Notes: generated by a model from the sequence alone, not told the origin. A DNA stretch of 39,694 nt from an uncultured archaeon (GCA_903873955.1 CAIQQL010000142.1:1-39694), one strand, 5' to 3'. Numbered from the stretch's first letter, positions 18,735-26,812 are shown. A program made the numbers and translations.

Positions 18735-20084
18735 TTAATGCCTAAGCTTCCTATCCCATTGATTGTGGTTGTTGTGATGGTGTCTTTGGCTGGCTGTCGC
18801 ATTTAAGGTACGCTTCTTTTTGGCAGGCAGGCCATAGATTGGCTTTTCCACAATGATGATTTCATCACGGGTATCTTTCTTCTCTTTATCGCAGCAACAG
18901 CAGCAAAGGATCAGGAGAAGGATCATGAGCAGGATAGGCAAGAGGATACAGATCAAGGAGGAGACATTGAGCACTTCCCTATTCACGGTCGTTGGGGCGG
19001 GAGTTTGGATCTCACTGATATAATAGGGTGAGGCCCTTATGCCCAAGTCCACCTTGTCTCCATGGATGCGATCGAACCAGAAGATGATGTCCTCTAACCC
19101 ATCTCCATTGAGATCGATGCCTTTGCGTTCTCCAATCCTCAAGGTAAGGGGCATACCTATAGGGAGGATGGAAAGCAGGATGGTCTCGTTCCCCATGCCT
19201 TCAACTCGGGCATAGTAAGTCCCATTCTTGAATTCGAACATGAACCTGTCCATTTCACGCATGGCATGGGTGTACCCATCAATGAGCTGTTGATCAGAGA
19301 CGGGATAGGTTATCCTGACATTTTCACATATTCCATTTTGCTGACAATCTAAAGGAATCGTTTGATTCACAGGGAAAGTTTCATTGGATGATCCTCCCGG
19401 ACTTGGGCCGGTCGGATACGTGGGATTGGTTGGGGGCTGAGTGCAAGGATTTTTTGGATCAAGATAGAAGAAATAGGTGAGGTTATGGGTTGGAGGAGAG
19501 GGGAGCACCATCTGATAATCAACGGTAGTATTGGTAAAGGATATCCCTCGAATGATAGGTGTGACATAGATTGGAGTGGCCCCTTGTTGGAGCAATCCTA
19601 CAAAGTAGGTGCCTGATAGAGCGTGCATTTTAGCGGCAGATAGGAGCAGGGTATTGCCATTCACCAGAAAAGTCGCATTGTCATAAAAGACATATTTGGC
19701 AGAAACAGGGCTCCCGTCTGATATCCCTATGAATGTGTTAACTGTGGTGTAATTCCCGGCAGTGACCAGGTTCCAATTGATGACGGATAGAGTGGAGGCA
19801 TATAACGGGCTCTGGTAGCATTGGTCTAACTTCAGGTCCTTCCCTTCAACCGTAGCTTCTGCACCATTGAAGGTAAGATTATCATATAATCCGTTAGCTC
19901 CCACTAAGCCATAATATCCGTGCCAGATAGAAGGTGTTAAGTGGAGACTGAGGGTATATGCCTGTCCACCATGACCAGTCGATACTACATGCCCGCTTAG
20001 TTGGGGGAAAAGCATTAGGAAAATGAGGATAACGCTTAGAAACGAAAGAAGGATGAGGACAGCTACCACAATCTTTTTTTGCAT
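18735..20084 (-). CDS. Membrane-anchored surface protein: N-terminal locus-shared domain, EF-hand-like loop, C-terminal TM, Cys cluster and His-rich tail
   Basis: N-terminal signal/TM; 'IWHGYYG...INWNLVTAG...GTYFVGLLQQGATPIYVTPII...VDYQMVLPSPPTHNLTYFFYLD'; DLNGDGLED; TM LICILLPILLMILLLIL followed by CCCCC; tail RHHHNNHNQWDRKLRH. Confidence 0.8.
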   Translation of the reverse strand: MQKKIVVAVLILLSFLSVILIFLMLFPQLSGHVVSTGHGGQAYTLSLHLTPSIWHGYYGLVGANGLYDNLTFNGAEATVEGKDLKLDQCYQSPLYASTLSVINWNLVTAGNYTTVNTFIGISDGSPVSAKYVFYDNATFLVNGNTLLLSAAKMHALSGTYFVGLLQQGATPIYVTPIIRGISFTNTTVDYQMVLPSPPTHNLTYFFYLDPKNPCTQPPTNPTYPTGPSPGGSSNETFPVNQTIPLDCQQNGICENVRITYPVSDQQLIDGYTHAMREMDRFMFEFKNGTYYARVEGMGNETILLSILPIGMPLTLRIGERKGIDLNGDGLEDIIFWFDRIHGDKVDLGIRASPYYISEIQTPAPTTVNREVLNVSSLICILLPILLMILLLILCCCCCDKEKKDTRDEIIIVEKPIYGLPAKKKRTLNATASQRHHHNNHNQWDRKLRH

Positions 20085-20104
20085 GGGTTTGGTAAGAATT
20101 AAGA

Positions 20105-20113
20105 TTATATAAA
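20105..20113 (-). promoter_or_regulatory. TATA box (TTTATATAA) for the 449-aa gene, about 25 nt from ATG (leaderless)
   Basis: Plus-strand TTATATAAA at 20105-20113; start codon at 20084. Confidence 0.6.
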
Positions 20114-20163
20114 CTTAATTTAGGGATCTGTCTTTTGTTCTTACAGTATTTTTCAGAGAAATA

Positions 20164-20217
20164 TTTATAAAGAATAGCCGTGTTATTGGAATATCTTATC
20201 AAAAGAATGAAAGGAGG
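20164..20217 (+). promoter_or_regulatory. TATA box (TTTATAAA, 20164-20171) and Shine-Dalgarno GGAGG (20213-20217) for tandem paralog 1
   Basis: Direct reading; same spacing architecture in paralogs 2 and 3. Confidence 0.7.
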
Positions 20218-20220
20218 TTA

Positions 20221-20907
20221 ATGATGATATCTAAAACATATACAGCTATTTTCGGGTTATTGGGGGTTCTGATCGTTTCGTTAGCAGTCTTTGGCAGTTT
20301 TGCCTTGGCTTCAACTCCTACTCCAGCCGGCGCAGTTAATATCTCTGTGATCGACTATGGAAGTGCGACTGAAACTACAGCCACAACCGTGAATGCTTCA
20401 TATGGTAATATTAGCAGACTAGACCTTACGGCCAATGCTTCCACTAAGAGGTGGCATGGATATTTTGGTAACATAACTGCCTCCCTTAAATTGGGGAATG
20501 GTTCCGCGGTCTTTTATGACTTTGGAGGCGCCCAGATAAACACGGTTTTTGCCACATCGACAAATTCCTTTGCCTGGGGTCAGTTAGTTGCTGCAACAGC
20601 CTCTAATGTTGATACTGCCTGGGGTTATACGACCAATGCAGCTGATAATGCTTCTAAAGTGTTCAGTGGATCAGGTACAGTAGAAAACATCGCTTCAGTC
20701 CCAACTGTTACTACAGTCGGGTCTTTTGTGACCGGCGCTTTTGCAGATAGTACTCCAACAACGAGAGGTGACTTTGCCTTCGGCGCAGTCGTCTACAATC
20801 CAGCAAAAACTGGTTTTGATAGTAGTGCAACGTACAGTTATCAATTGATGGTTCCAACCGGAGTCCAAAACAGTCAGCAATATTATCTCTACATGAGCCT
20901 CAAGTAA
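20221..20907 (+). CDS. Secreted protein, tandem paralog 1 of the locus-shared domain family (start may be ATG at 20224)
   Basis: Signal peptide; KRWHGYFGNITASLKLGNGSAVFYDFG...TVFAT...FGAVVYNPAKTG...YSYQLMVPT...YYLYMSLK. Confidence 0.85.
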   Translation: MMISKTYTAIFGLLGVLIVSLAVFGSFALASTPTPAGAVNISVIDYGSATETTATTVNASYGNISRLDLTANASTKRWHGYFGNITASLKLGNGSAVFYDFGGAQINTVFATSTNSFAWGQLVAATASNVDTAWGYTTNAADNASKVFSGSGTVENIASVPTVTTVGSFVTGAFADSTPTTRGDFAFGAVVYNPAKTGFDSSATYSYQLMVPTGVQNSQQYYLYMSLK

Positions 20908-20950
20908 AAATTTTTATTTTTATTTTTATTTTTTCCTTTCTTTTATCTTT
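20908..20950 (+). terminator. T-rich archaeal-type terminator after paralog 1
   Basis: aaatttttatttttatttttattttttcctttcttttatc immediately after the stop. Confidence 0.6.
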
Positions 20951-20953
20951 CCC

Positions 20954-21023
20954 CGTCATAGTAATGTTTATAAATCTGGGACCCTCCGTATAACCAGTAT
21001 CATACTAAAAAGGTGAAAGGAGG
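20954..21023 (+). promoter_or_regulatory. Promoter/leader of paralog 2: CGTCATAG (20954-20961), TTTATAAA (20967-20974), GGAGG (21019-21023)
   Basis: Direct reading; conserved with the paralog 3 leader. Confidence 0.7.
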
Positions 21024-21030
21024 TTCAAAC

Positions 21031-21708
21031 ATGAAAAAACAATTTCTATTATATGCTATAGCCCTATCAGTTTTGGCTATTGCGTTCGCACTCTGTGCTT
21101 CATTCACACTTGCTATCCCAACACCATCTGGTGCTAATGGGACTGCAACGTATATGGGAAGATATACACAGACAGACTCTGGAACCGCTGTTGCTGAAGG
21201 AGGAAATGTCAGCCTTCTCAATCTCAGTGCTAGCCTTACGACGCATAGATGGCAGGGTTTCTTAGGTTCAGTCTCAAGCAATCTTGCTTTAGGAAACGGA
21301 TCAAGTGTCCTTTACAACTTTGGAAAGGCTCGACTTGACACAGTTTTTGCCACGACTAACAGTGGAGCGTATAGTTGGTTAACCTTACAAGCTGGTGCAG
21401 ATACCGATGTCAATGACCTCTGGGCTTTTGATGGTACGGGTGGTGCAGACAATGCAACAACCGCTTTCAATGCAACTTCCACAGTAAAGGGTATTTCTGT
21501 TCCTGCAGCTAAGACTACGGGTGGATTTATTACCGGTCTCTTCAATGATGGAACTAACGCTGGCAAGGATAATATTGCCTTCGGCGCAGTCGTCTACAAT
21601 CCAGCAAAGCCAGGATTAGATGGAGTCAACTATGAGTATCAACTTATGGTTCCAACCAACACTGCCTCAACTGAAACCTATTACTTCTACGTAAGTCTCG
21701 CAGAGTAA
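21031..21708 (+). CDS. Secreted protein, tandem paralog 2
   Basis: The track start at GTG 21013 includes the SD; ATG at 21031 gives MKKQFLLYAIALSVLAIAF signal. THRWQGFLGSVSSNLALGNGSSVLYNFG...FGAVVYNPAKPG...YEYQLMVPT...YYFYVSLAE. Confidence 0.87.
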   Translation: MKKQFLLYAIALSVLAIAFALCASFTLAIPTPSGANGTATYMGRYTQTDSGTAVAEGGNVSLLNLSASLTTHRWQGFLGSVSSNLALGNGSSVLYNFGKARLDTVFATTNSGAYSWLTLQAGADTDVNDLWAFDGTGGADNATTAFNATSTVKGISVPAAKTTGGFITGLFNDGTNAGKDNIAFGAVVYNPAKPGLDGVNYEYQLMVPTNTASTETYYFYVSLAE

Positions 21709-21714
21709 TCCGAC

Positions 21715-21755
21715 TTTATTTTTTATTTTTTATTCTTTTTCTTCCTTTTTTCCCA
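21715..21755 (+). terminator. T-rich terminator after paralog 2
   Basis: tttattttttattttttattctttttcttcctttttt. Confidence 0.6.
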
Positions 21756-21756
21756 T

Positions 21757-21826
21757 CGTCATAGAAACGTTTATAAATCTCAGCCTCTAAATAGAGACAG
21801 TATTATATAAAAAAGGTGAAAGGAGG
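21757..21826 (+). promoter_or_regulatory. Promoter/leader of paralog 3: CGTCATAG (21757-21764), TTTATAAA (21770-21777), GGAGG (21822-21826)
   Basis: Direct reading; conserved with the paralog 2 leader. Confidence 0.7.
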
Positions 21827-21834
21827 TTAATAAC

Positions 21835-22494
21835 ATGAAAAACTATTTTCTAGTAATCATTGCAAGTATCGTAGCTGTAATGGCTATGGCTGCTTTCACA
21901 CTCGCTATCCCTGATCCTTCAGGTGCAGTTGGAACAGCTGAATGGGTCGGTAACTTTACTCAATCTACTGCAAGCAGTACTACTGCTCATGGTGGGCAGG
22001 TTAGCCAGTTCTATTTAGCTGCTAATTCAACCACTCATAGATGGCAAGGTTATCTTGGTAATGTCACAGGCGTTCTCGCCTTAGGTAATGGTTCTGATAT
22101 CCTCCTCAATTTTGGAGCTCCAGAATTTGACACTGTTTTTGCAACAACAAATTCAGGTGCAGTCCCATGGACTACATTACAAGCTGGTGCAGCTGCTGAT
22201 GTTGATACCCAATGGGGTTTCTCCACTGGTAAAGACACTGCTGTTACTGCATTCAACACTACTGCTACTCTAGCCGGGATTTCTGTCCCTGTTGCTACTG
22301 CTACTGGAGACTTCCTTACGGGAGTTTTCAATGACGGTTCAAGTGCAGCAAAGGACAATCATGTCTTCGGTGCTGAAGTATACAGTACTGCAAAGGCAGG
22401 CTTAGGTGGTAATGAATACCAATACGAACTTGTAGTTCCTACTCCTACTGATGGAGATGAGACTTACTACTTCTACGTACGCCTCGCTGAGTAA
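21835..22494 (+). CDS. Secreted protein, tandem paralog 3
   Basis: Signal peptide; THRWQGYLGNVTGVLALGNGSDILLNFG...TVFATTNSG...WTTLQAGA...YQYELVVPT...YYFYVRLAE. Confidence 0.87.
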   Translation: MKNYFLVIIASIVAVMAMAAFTLAIPDPSGAVGTAEWVGNFTQSTASSTTAHGGQVSQFYLAANSTTHRWQGYLGNVTGVLALGNGSDILLNFGAPEFDTVFATTNSGAVPWTTLQAGAAADVDTQWGFSTGKDTAVTAFNTTATLAGISVPVATATGDFLTGVFNDGSSAAKDNHVFGAEVYSTAKAGLGGNEYQYELVVPTPTDGDETYYFYVRLAE

Positions 22495-22499
22495 TTAGA

Positions 22500-22564
22500 C
22501 TTAATTTTTTTCTTTTTATTTTTTCTTATTTTTTCTTTTTCCTTGATTGTTTTCAAGGAAAAAG
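22500..22564. terminator. T-rich tract plus perfect 12-bp stem hairpin between convergent genes
   Basis: CTTTTTCCTTGA (22535-22546) / TCAAGGAAAAAG (22553-22564), preceded by a T-rich tract. Confidence 0.6.
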
Positions 22565-22577
22565 AATTATTTTTTGG

Positions 22578-23108
22578 TCAGAATGATTCTTCTTCGACAT
22601 CAACTGTATAGTAGGACACCTCTGCATTCTTCCATCCATCCTTGGGAAGACCTGCTTTGATAGAAAGATGTTCAAAAAAATCGACTTTCGCTGGCAACTC
22701 TTCCCATACCTGTGGCAGGAAGGTTGCTGAAGCCGGACCTTTCCTAAGGATGATGCCCATGGTCGGGTTTACCTTCGAGAGAAGGTCTTGGGGGCTTCGA
22801 AAGCTGATCTTCTTGGGTTCGGAGAGGATGGAGACCTCGATATGGATGTCGCCAAGTTCTGCTTCTCTCACTGGTGGGAAACGGGGGTCTTCAAAGGCGG
22901 CGTTACATGCATTTTGGGATACATCATCGATAAGGCTCTGATGGGCAAGAAGTGACCCTATACACCCTCTCAATTCTCCACGTTTTGTAAGGGTCACAAA
23001 TGAGGCTCCCGGTTTGTCGTACTGTTCCCGATCCTCAGGGGAGGGAGTGAAGTGTTTACCCTTCAATGCGCCTTCAATGGATGCCCGGGCAATTTGAGGA
23101 AGGTTCAT
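22578..23108 (-). CDS. amrA: AMMECR1-domain protein (AmmeMemoRadiSam system A)
   Basis: RGELRGCIGSL motif, AFEDPRFPPV, VEVSIL-type strand. ATG at 23108 forms an ATGA overlap with the upstream stop; the track start at 23147 is probably too long. Confidence 0.9.
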   Translation of the reverse strand: MNLPQIARASIEGALKGKHFTPSPEDREQYDKPGASFVTLTKRGELRGCIGSLLAHQSLIDDVSQNACNAAFEDPRFPPVREAELGDIHIEVSILSEPKKISFRSPQDLLSKVNPTMGIILRKGPASATFLPQVWEELPAKVDFFEHLSIKAGLPKDGWKNAEVSYYTVDVEEESF

Positions 23109-24094
23109 TTCCAGACTCCTGTTATTTTTGTATGGCAGGAAGGACATTTTCCGGATTTTAGGAAGCTGTCAGTCTGATATCCTGTTCGGTGGATGATCTC
23201 GTGATGGCAGGCCGGACAAAAGGAGTTATGTTCCCCGCTAAGATTGCCGGTGTACACATAACGTAGGACCTTCTCTCCCAATGCTTGCGCATGCAAGAGG
23301 TGTTTTTCTTCAGTGGGATACCTGTCAGTCATCTTGAACATGGGGAAAAACCGTGAGACATGCCAGGGGATGTTGGGATCAATGCCTGAGATGAATGAGG
23401 CGATTTTCGAGAGCTCCAGATCACTGTCATTTTCGTGGGGGATGAGCAGGGTCGTTACTTCAAGCCAGATCTTCTTCTTATGGGCAAGCTGGATGCTTTG
23501 GAGCACAGGTGCTAAATTTGCTTTGCAGTGTTTCAGATAAAATGCTTCTTGCATGGACTTGAGGTCAATGTTCATCGCATCGATGAAGGGTGTAAACGCG
23601 GAAAAACACTCTTTTGTCATATAGCCATTGGTGACCAGGATGTTCTTCAGGCCTGCTTTTTTTGCTTCCTTGGCGACAGCGATTGCAAACTCGATGAAGA
23701 TCGTTGGCTCATTGTAGGTGTAGGCGATGCTCTGGCAGTTTAATTTTTTAGCCTGTCTTACGACAGTCAGGGGCGAGACTGTCTCTCCATAGGCTTCTTC
23801 AAGCTGGGAGATATCGTAATTCTGGCAGAAAGAACAGGCGAAGTTGCATCCCACCGTCCCGATTGAATATGCTTTGGTCCCGGGTAAGAAATGATACAGT
23901 GGCTTTTTTTCAACAGGGTCATCATTTTTAGCGACCACTTTTCCAAAAACTGTAAGGAAAAGCTTTCCATTCATGTTTCTTCGCACTCCGCAAATGCCTG
24001 ATTTTCCAGGGGCGATCAGACAGCGATGTGCACATGCCTGGCACTGTACCTGCTGGTCCTTCAAAGATGAATAGAGTGTGCATTCTTTCGTCAT
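23105..24094 (-). CDS. amrS: AmmeMemoRadiSam system radical SAM enzyme
   Basis: CNFACSFCQNYDIS radical SAM motif; C..CAHRC N-terminus; CPACHHE...CPSCHTKI C-terminus; adjacent to AMMECR1 and MEMO. Confidence 0.93.
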   Translation of the reverse strand: MTKECTLYSSLKDQQVQCQACAHRCLIAPGKSGICGVRRNMNGKLFLTVFGKVVAKNDDPVEKKPLYHFLPGTKAYSIGTVGCNFACSFCQNYDISQLEEAYGETVSPLTVVRQAKKLNCQSIAYTYNEPTIFIEFAIAVAKEAKKAGLKNILVTNGYMTKECFSAFTPFIDAMNIDLKSMQEAFYLKHCKANLAPVLQSIQLAHKKKIWLEVTTLLIPHENDSDLELSKIASFISGIDPNIPWHVSRFFPMFKMTDRYPTEEKHLLHAQALGEKVLRYVYTGNLSGEHNSFCPACHHEIIHRTGYQTDSFLKSGKCPSCHTKITGVWK

Positions 24095-24127
24095 AATATT
24101 AATAAGCTGAGGATGTTTAATTAGCTT

Positions 24128-24832
24128 ATGGGGCGTGTTGATTGGTTTCCATCGGATAAAAACGAGTTGAACGCACTTCTAGACCGATTATTGTCCGATG
24201 TCGTCCCCAGCAAGCAGGAGATTCATGGTCTTGTTGTACCCCACGCAGGTTATACCTATTCTGGAGAGGTTGCTGCGAAGGCGTATGGGCTTCTCAAAGG
24301 AAGGAGAATACGAAAGGCCATTGTGTTTGGACCCTCCCACTACGCATCGATAAACGGTCTGGCGACGCTCAAAGAGGCAAGGACGCCTCTCGGGCCATTG
24401 AAGATCACGGCAAATGCCCTTCCAAAATTGGATTATGAGCATGCTATACAAAATCAATTGCCATTTTTGCAAAGACTGGGCTGCGAAGAAGTGCTTCCTG
24501 TGGTTGTGGGAGAGATTACGATGAAGACGGCACAAGAGCTTGCGAAGGGATATATGCAGGAGAAAGCGCTTTTGGTCTTCTCGACAGATCTCAGTCACTT
24601 TTTGCCCTCCCGCCTGGCGGTAAGTTCTGACAAGCGCACACTTGAGATCCTAGAACAGCTTGAGGTTGAGCAGGGAGAGGACCTTGATGCCTGTGGACGT
24701 TATCCTCTCTTTATCATGATGGCACTTTGCAGGTTGATGAATTATAGGCCTTCTCTAGTTGAATACAAAAACTCAGGGGATATCACAGGGGATATTTCTT
24801 CTGTTGTGGGATATGCTTCACTTACATTTTAA
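24128..24832 (+). CDS. amrB: MEMO1 family protein (AmmeMemoRadiSam system B)
   Basis: GLVVPHAGYTYSGEVAAKAYGLL, VFGPSHYA, VFSTDLSHF. Confidence 0.93.
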   Translation: MGRVDWFPSDKNELNALLDRLLSDVVPSKQEIHGLVVPHAGYTYSGEVAAKAYGLLKGRRIRKAIVFGPSHYASINGLATLKEARTPLGPLKITANALPKLDYEHAIQNQLPFLQRLGCEEVLPVVVGEITMKTAQELAKGYMQEKALLVFSTDLSHFLPSRLAVSSDKRTLEILEQLEVEQGEDLDACGRYPLFIMMALCRLMNYRPSLVEYKNSGDITGDISSVVGYASLTF

Positions 24833-24937
24833 GAACGTTTATTGCCCGCCTCGTAATCTGGACCCTTGACAATCTGTCTCTATCGCGTAGTTGGGAGAGG
24901 TGCAATCTTTTTTAAACCTTGATTTCTGCCTATTTAT

Positions 24938-25690
24938 ATGGAAGTTTCTTATGAATTTGGCCAACATCTCCTGGTCAATGGGGAGATGCTGAAGCGAGCA
25001 GTCGCTGCTGCGCATATCACAAAAGAGGATGCGGTTATTGATGTTGGTGCAGGAGAAGGGGCGATAACCAGAGAGCTCCTGAAGGTTGCAGGAAAGGTGA
25101 CTGCCTTCGAGATTGACAAGCGATTCGAGGCCACGCTCAAGGGCCTAAGTGAGCATGATGACAATCTGACAGTCATCATGGATGATGCACTTGCCTATAA
25201 CTGGAAAGATTACACCAAGATAGTCGCGAATCTTCCGTTCTTTCTTGCAGAAGAGGTGATCATGAAGGCTATCCGCGCACAGATCAAGGAATTATCTCTT
25301 TTTGTCGGAGGGCGTTTTAAGGAGTTATTGCTTTCAGATGAGCGTATCGGGCTGATGGCAAGGAAGTTCTATACTCTCGACGTGATTTGTGAAGTCGATG
25401 CTACCTCTTTCCAGCCTGCTCCTAAGACCACCGTGTGGCTGGTGCACCTGGCCAGCAAGGAACAGATCACGGACCTTGACACTCTCTTGTTTTCAATCCT
25501 GACAAGACGAGGTAAGCTCAAGAACGCTCTGCAGGCTGCATTGGTAGATACAGGAAAGACCAAGCGTCAGGCAAAGGCTTTGGTGACTCAGATGGATATT
25601 GATAAGGTCATTCTTGAAAAACCTGCAAAGAAAGTGACTTCGGCCTTGCTTATTCGTCTGGAGCAAGAACTCGCTAAAGTCCTCAAATAG
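24938..25690 (+). CDS. KsgA/Dim1/Erm-family rRNA adenine N6-dimethyltransferase, divergent
   Basis: GQHLLVN, AVIDVGAGEGAITREL, IVANLPFFLAEEVI (NLPY-like), C-terminal helical domain. Confidence 0.8.
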   Translation: MEVSYEFGQHLLVNGEMLKRAVAAAHITKEDAVIDVGAGEGAITRELLKVAGKVTAFEIDKRFEATLKGLSEHDDNLTVIMDDALAYNWKDYTKIVANLPFFLAEEVIMKAIRAQIKELSLFVGGRFKELLLSDERIGLMARKFYTLDVICEVDATSFQPAPKTTVWLVHLASKEQITDLDTLLFSILTRRGKLKNALQAALVDTGKTKRQAKALVTQMDIDKVILEKPAKKVTSALLIRLEQELAKVLK

Positions 25691-25762
25691 GTTCCAGGAG
25701 TTTTTTGGTCAGTTTTTACTGATGTCTAAAAAGTTGAACCTCTTCTGGGTCCATGTTTTCCT

Positions 25763-26812
25763 TCACGGCTTATTATGATTGAGCACTTGCTCAGAACTGC
25801 TTCCTTTGGGATAATAAAACAATTGCGGAGCATCTTTTGAGGACTCTATGATTTTCCAGGCAAGGATTGCATGCTCAATAGACGGGAAGCCTTCTTTGTC
25901 TCCGCGCAGAAAACGTTCGAACAGGGCGATATAAGGATTGTCGCCTCCTTCAAGGTCGATGCGCAATCCATCAATCTCAAGATAACTCTCCTTTTCTGCA
26001 AAGCCTTTTCCCGTGATGAACTCAAATGACCTGCCTTTGGATTGCAGGCTGTGGTGCACAAATGTCTCCGTGTCGGATGGTTTTCCGAGGTCTTTCACAT
26101 ATCCTTCCTCTTTCCCATCACCATACTGTCCTCGGCGATGATGGGTTATTTCAAACTCTGAAAAATGCTCCTGGGGTTCCTCAAGGATCTTGAAGGCAAT
26201 CTGCAGGAAATGGCTCTGTACCATGTCCTTGAGGGCTCCGATACCTTCATAATAGCCTGCCCTTCCCTCCAGCCCTACTTTCTCGAGGGCCACTATCTTC
26301 ATGTTCTTGAAATCTTTCTTTTTGAGGGAGAGGATATTTTTTTTGAAAAGATAATGGTCAGAAAGCCAGATATGGTCGATGATCTGGTGTTCTTTGAGCA
26401 GGTCTTTAAGTTTTTGTGCACTGCTTTGGCTGTCTCCAAAGGGCTTTTCGACCAACGCCTTGAAGGGATACCCCTCTTTGTTGAGCCTGCCTAGAGCACG
26501 GAAAATCTTGTCGAACATGTTAGGTGGGAGAGAGACATAAAAATAATTTACCTCTTTTTCATCCAGCAGGTTTGTGCAGGCAAGACAGATGTCATCCGTC
26601 TCAAAATCGAGCTGGTGATAATGGAGATGCTTCCGGAAGTAAGGGGAGCAGACCTCTTCATCGCTGCAGACAAAATCACGATAGACCTCATCGGTAAAAT
26701 CCTTTCTGCCGAAGGCGTAGACCTCCAGGTTCTTTTCTCGCATCATGTTCAGGGCAGGGAGGACCTTTCGTTTCACCAGGTCTCCTGTGGACCCAAAGAT
26801 AAACAGTTTCAT
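25763..26812 (-). CDS. zwf: Glucose-6-phosphate dehydrogenase family protein, short (~350 aa)
   Basis: FGSTGDLVKRKVLPAL, LVEKPFG, DHYLFK, GYYEGIGALKDMVQSHFLQ. ATG at 26812 (MKLFIFGSTGDL) is preferred over the track start. Confidence 0.8.
   Translation of the reverse strand: MKLFIFGSTGDLVKRKVLPALNMMREKNLEVYAFGRKDFTDEVYRDFVCSDEEVCSPYFRKHLHYHQLDFETDDICLACTNLLDEKEVNYFYVSLPPNMFDKIFRALGRLNKEGYPFKALVEKPFGDSQSSAQKLKDLLKEHQIIDHIWLSDHYLFKKNILSLKKKDFKNMKIVALEKVGLEGRAGYYEGIGALKDMVQSHFLQIAFKILEEPQEHFSEFEITHHRRGQYGDGKEEGYVKDLGKPSDTETFVHHSLQSKGRSFEFITGKGFAEKESYLEIDGLRIDLEGGDNPYIALFERFLRGDKEGFPSIEHAILAWKIIESSKDAPQLFYYPKGSSSEQVLNHNKP

Noticed and set aside
18798-18813. CGCATTTAAGGTACGC, also at about 36514-36530 (with similar flanking GCTG)
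   Set aside because: A 16-bp match between two places in 40 kb is not far from chance; one copy is inside coding sequence and there is no third copy. Worth only a genome-wide count.
20908-20950. T-rich tracts after the paralogs considered as low-complexity repeat elements
   Set aside because: Better explained as archaeal transcription terminators immediately after stop codons.
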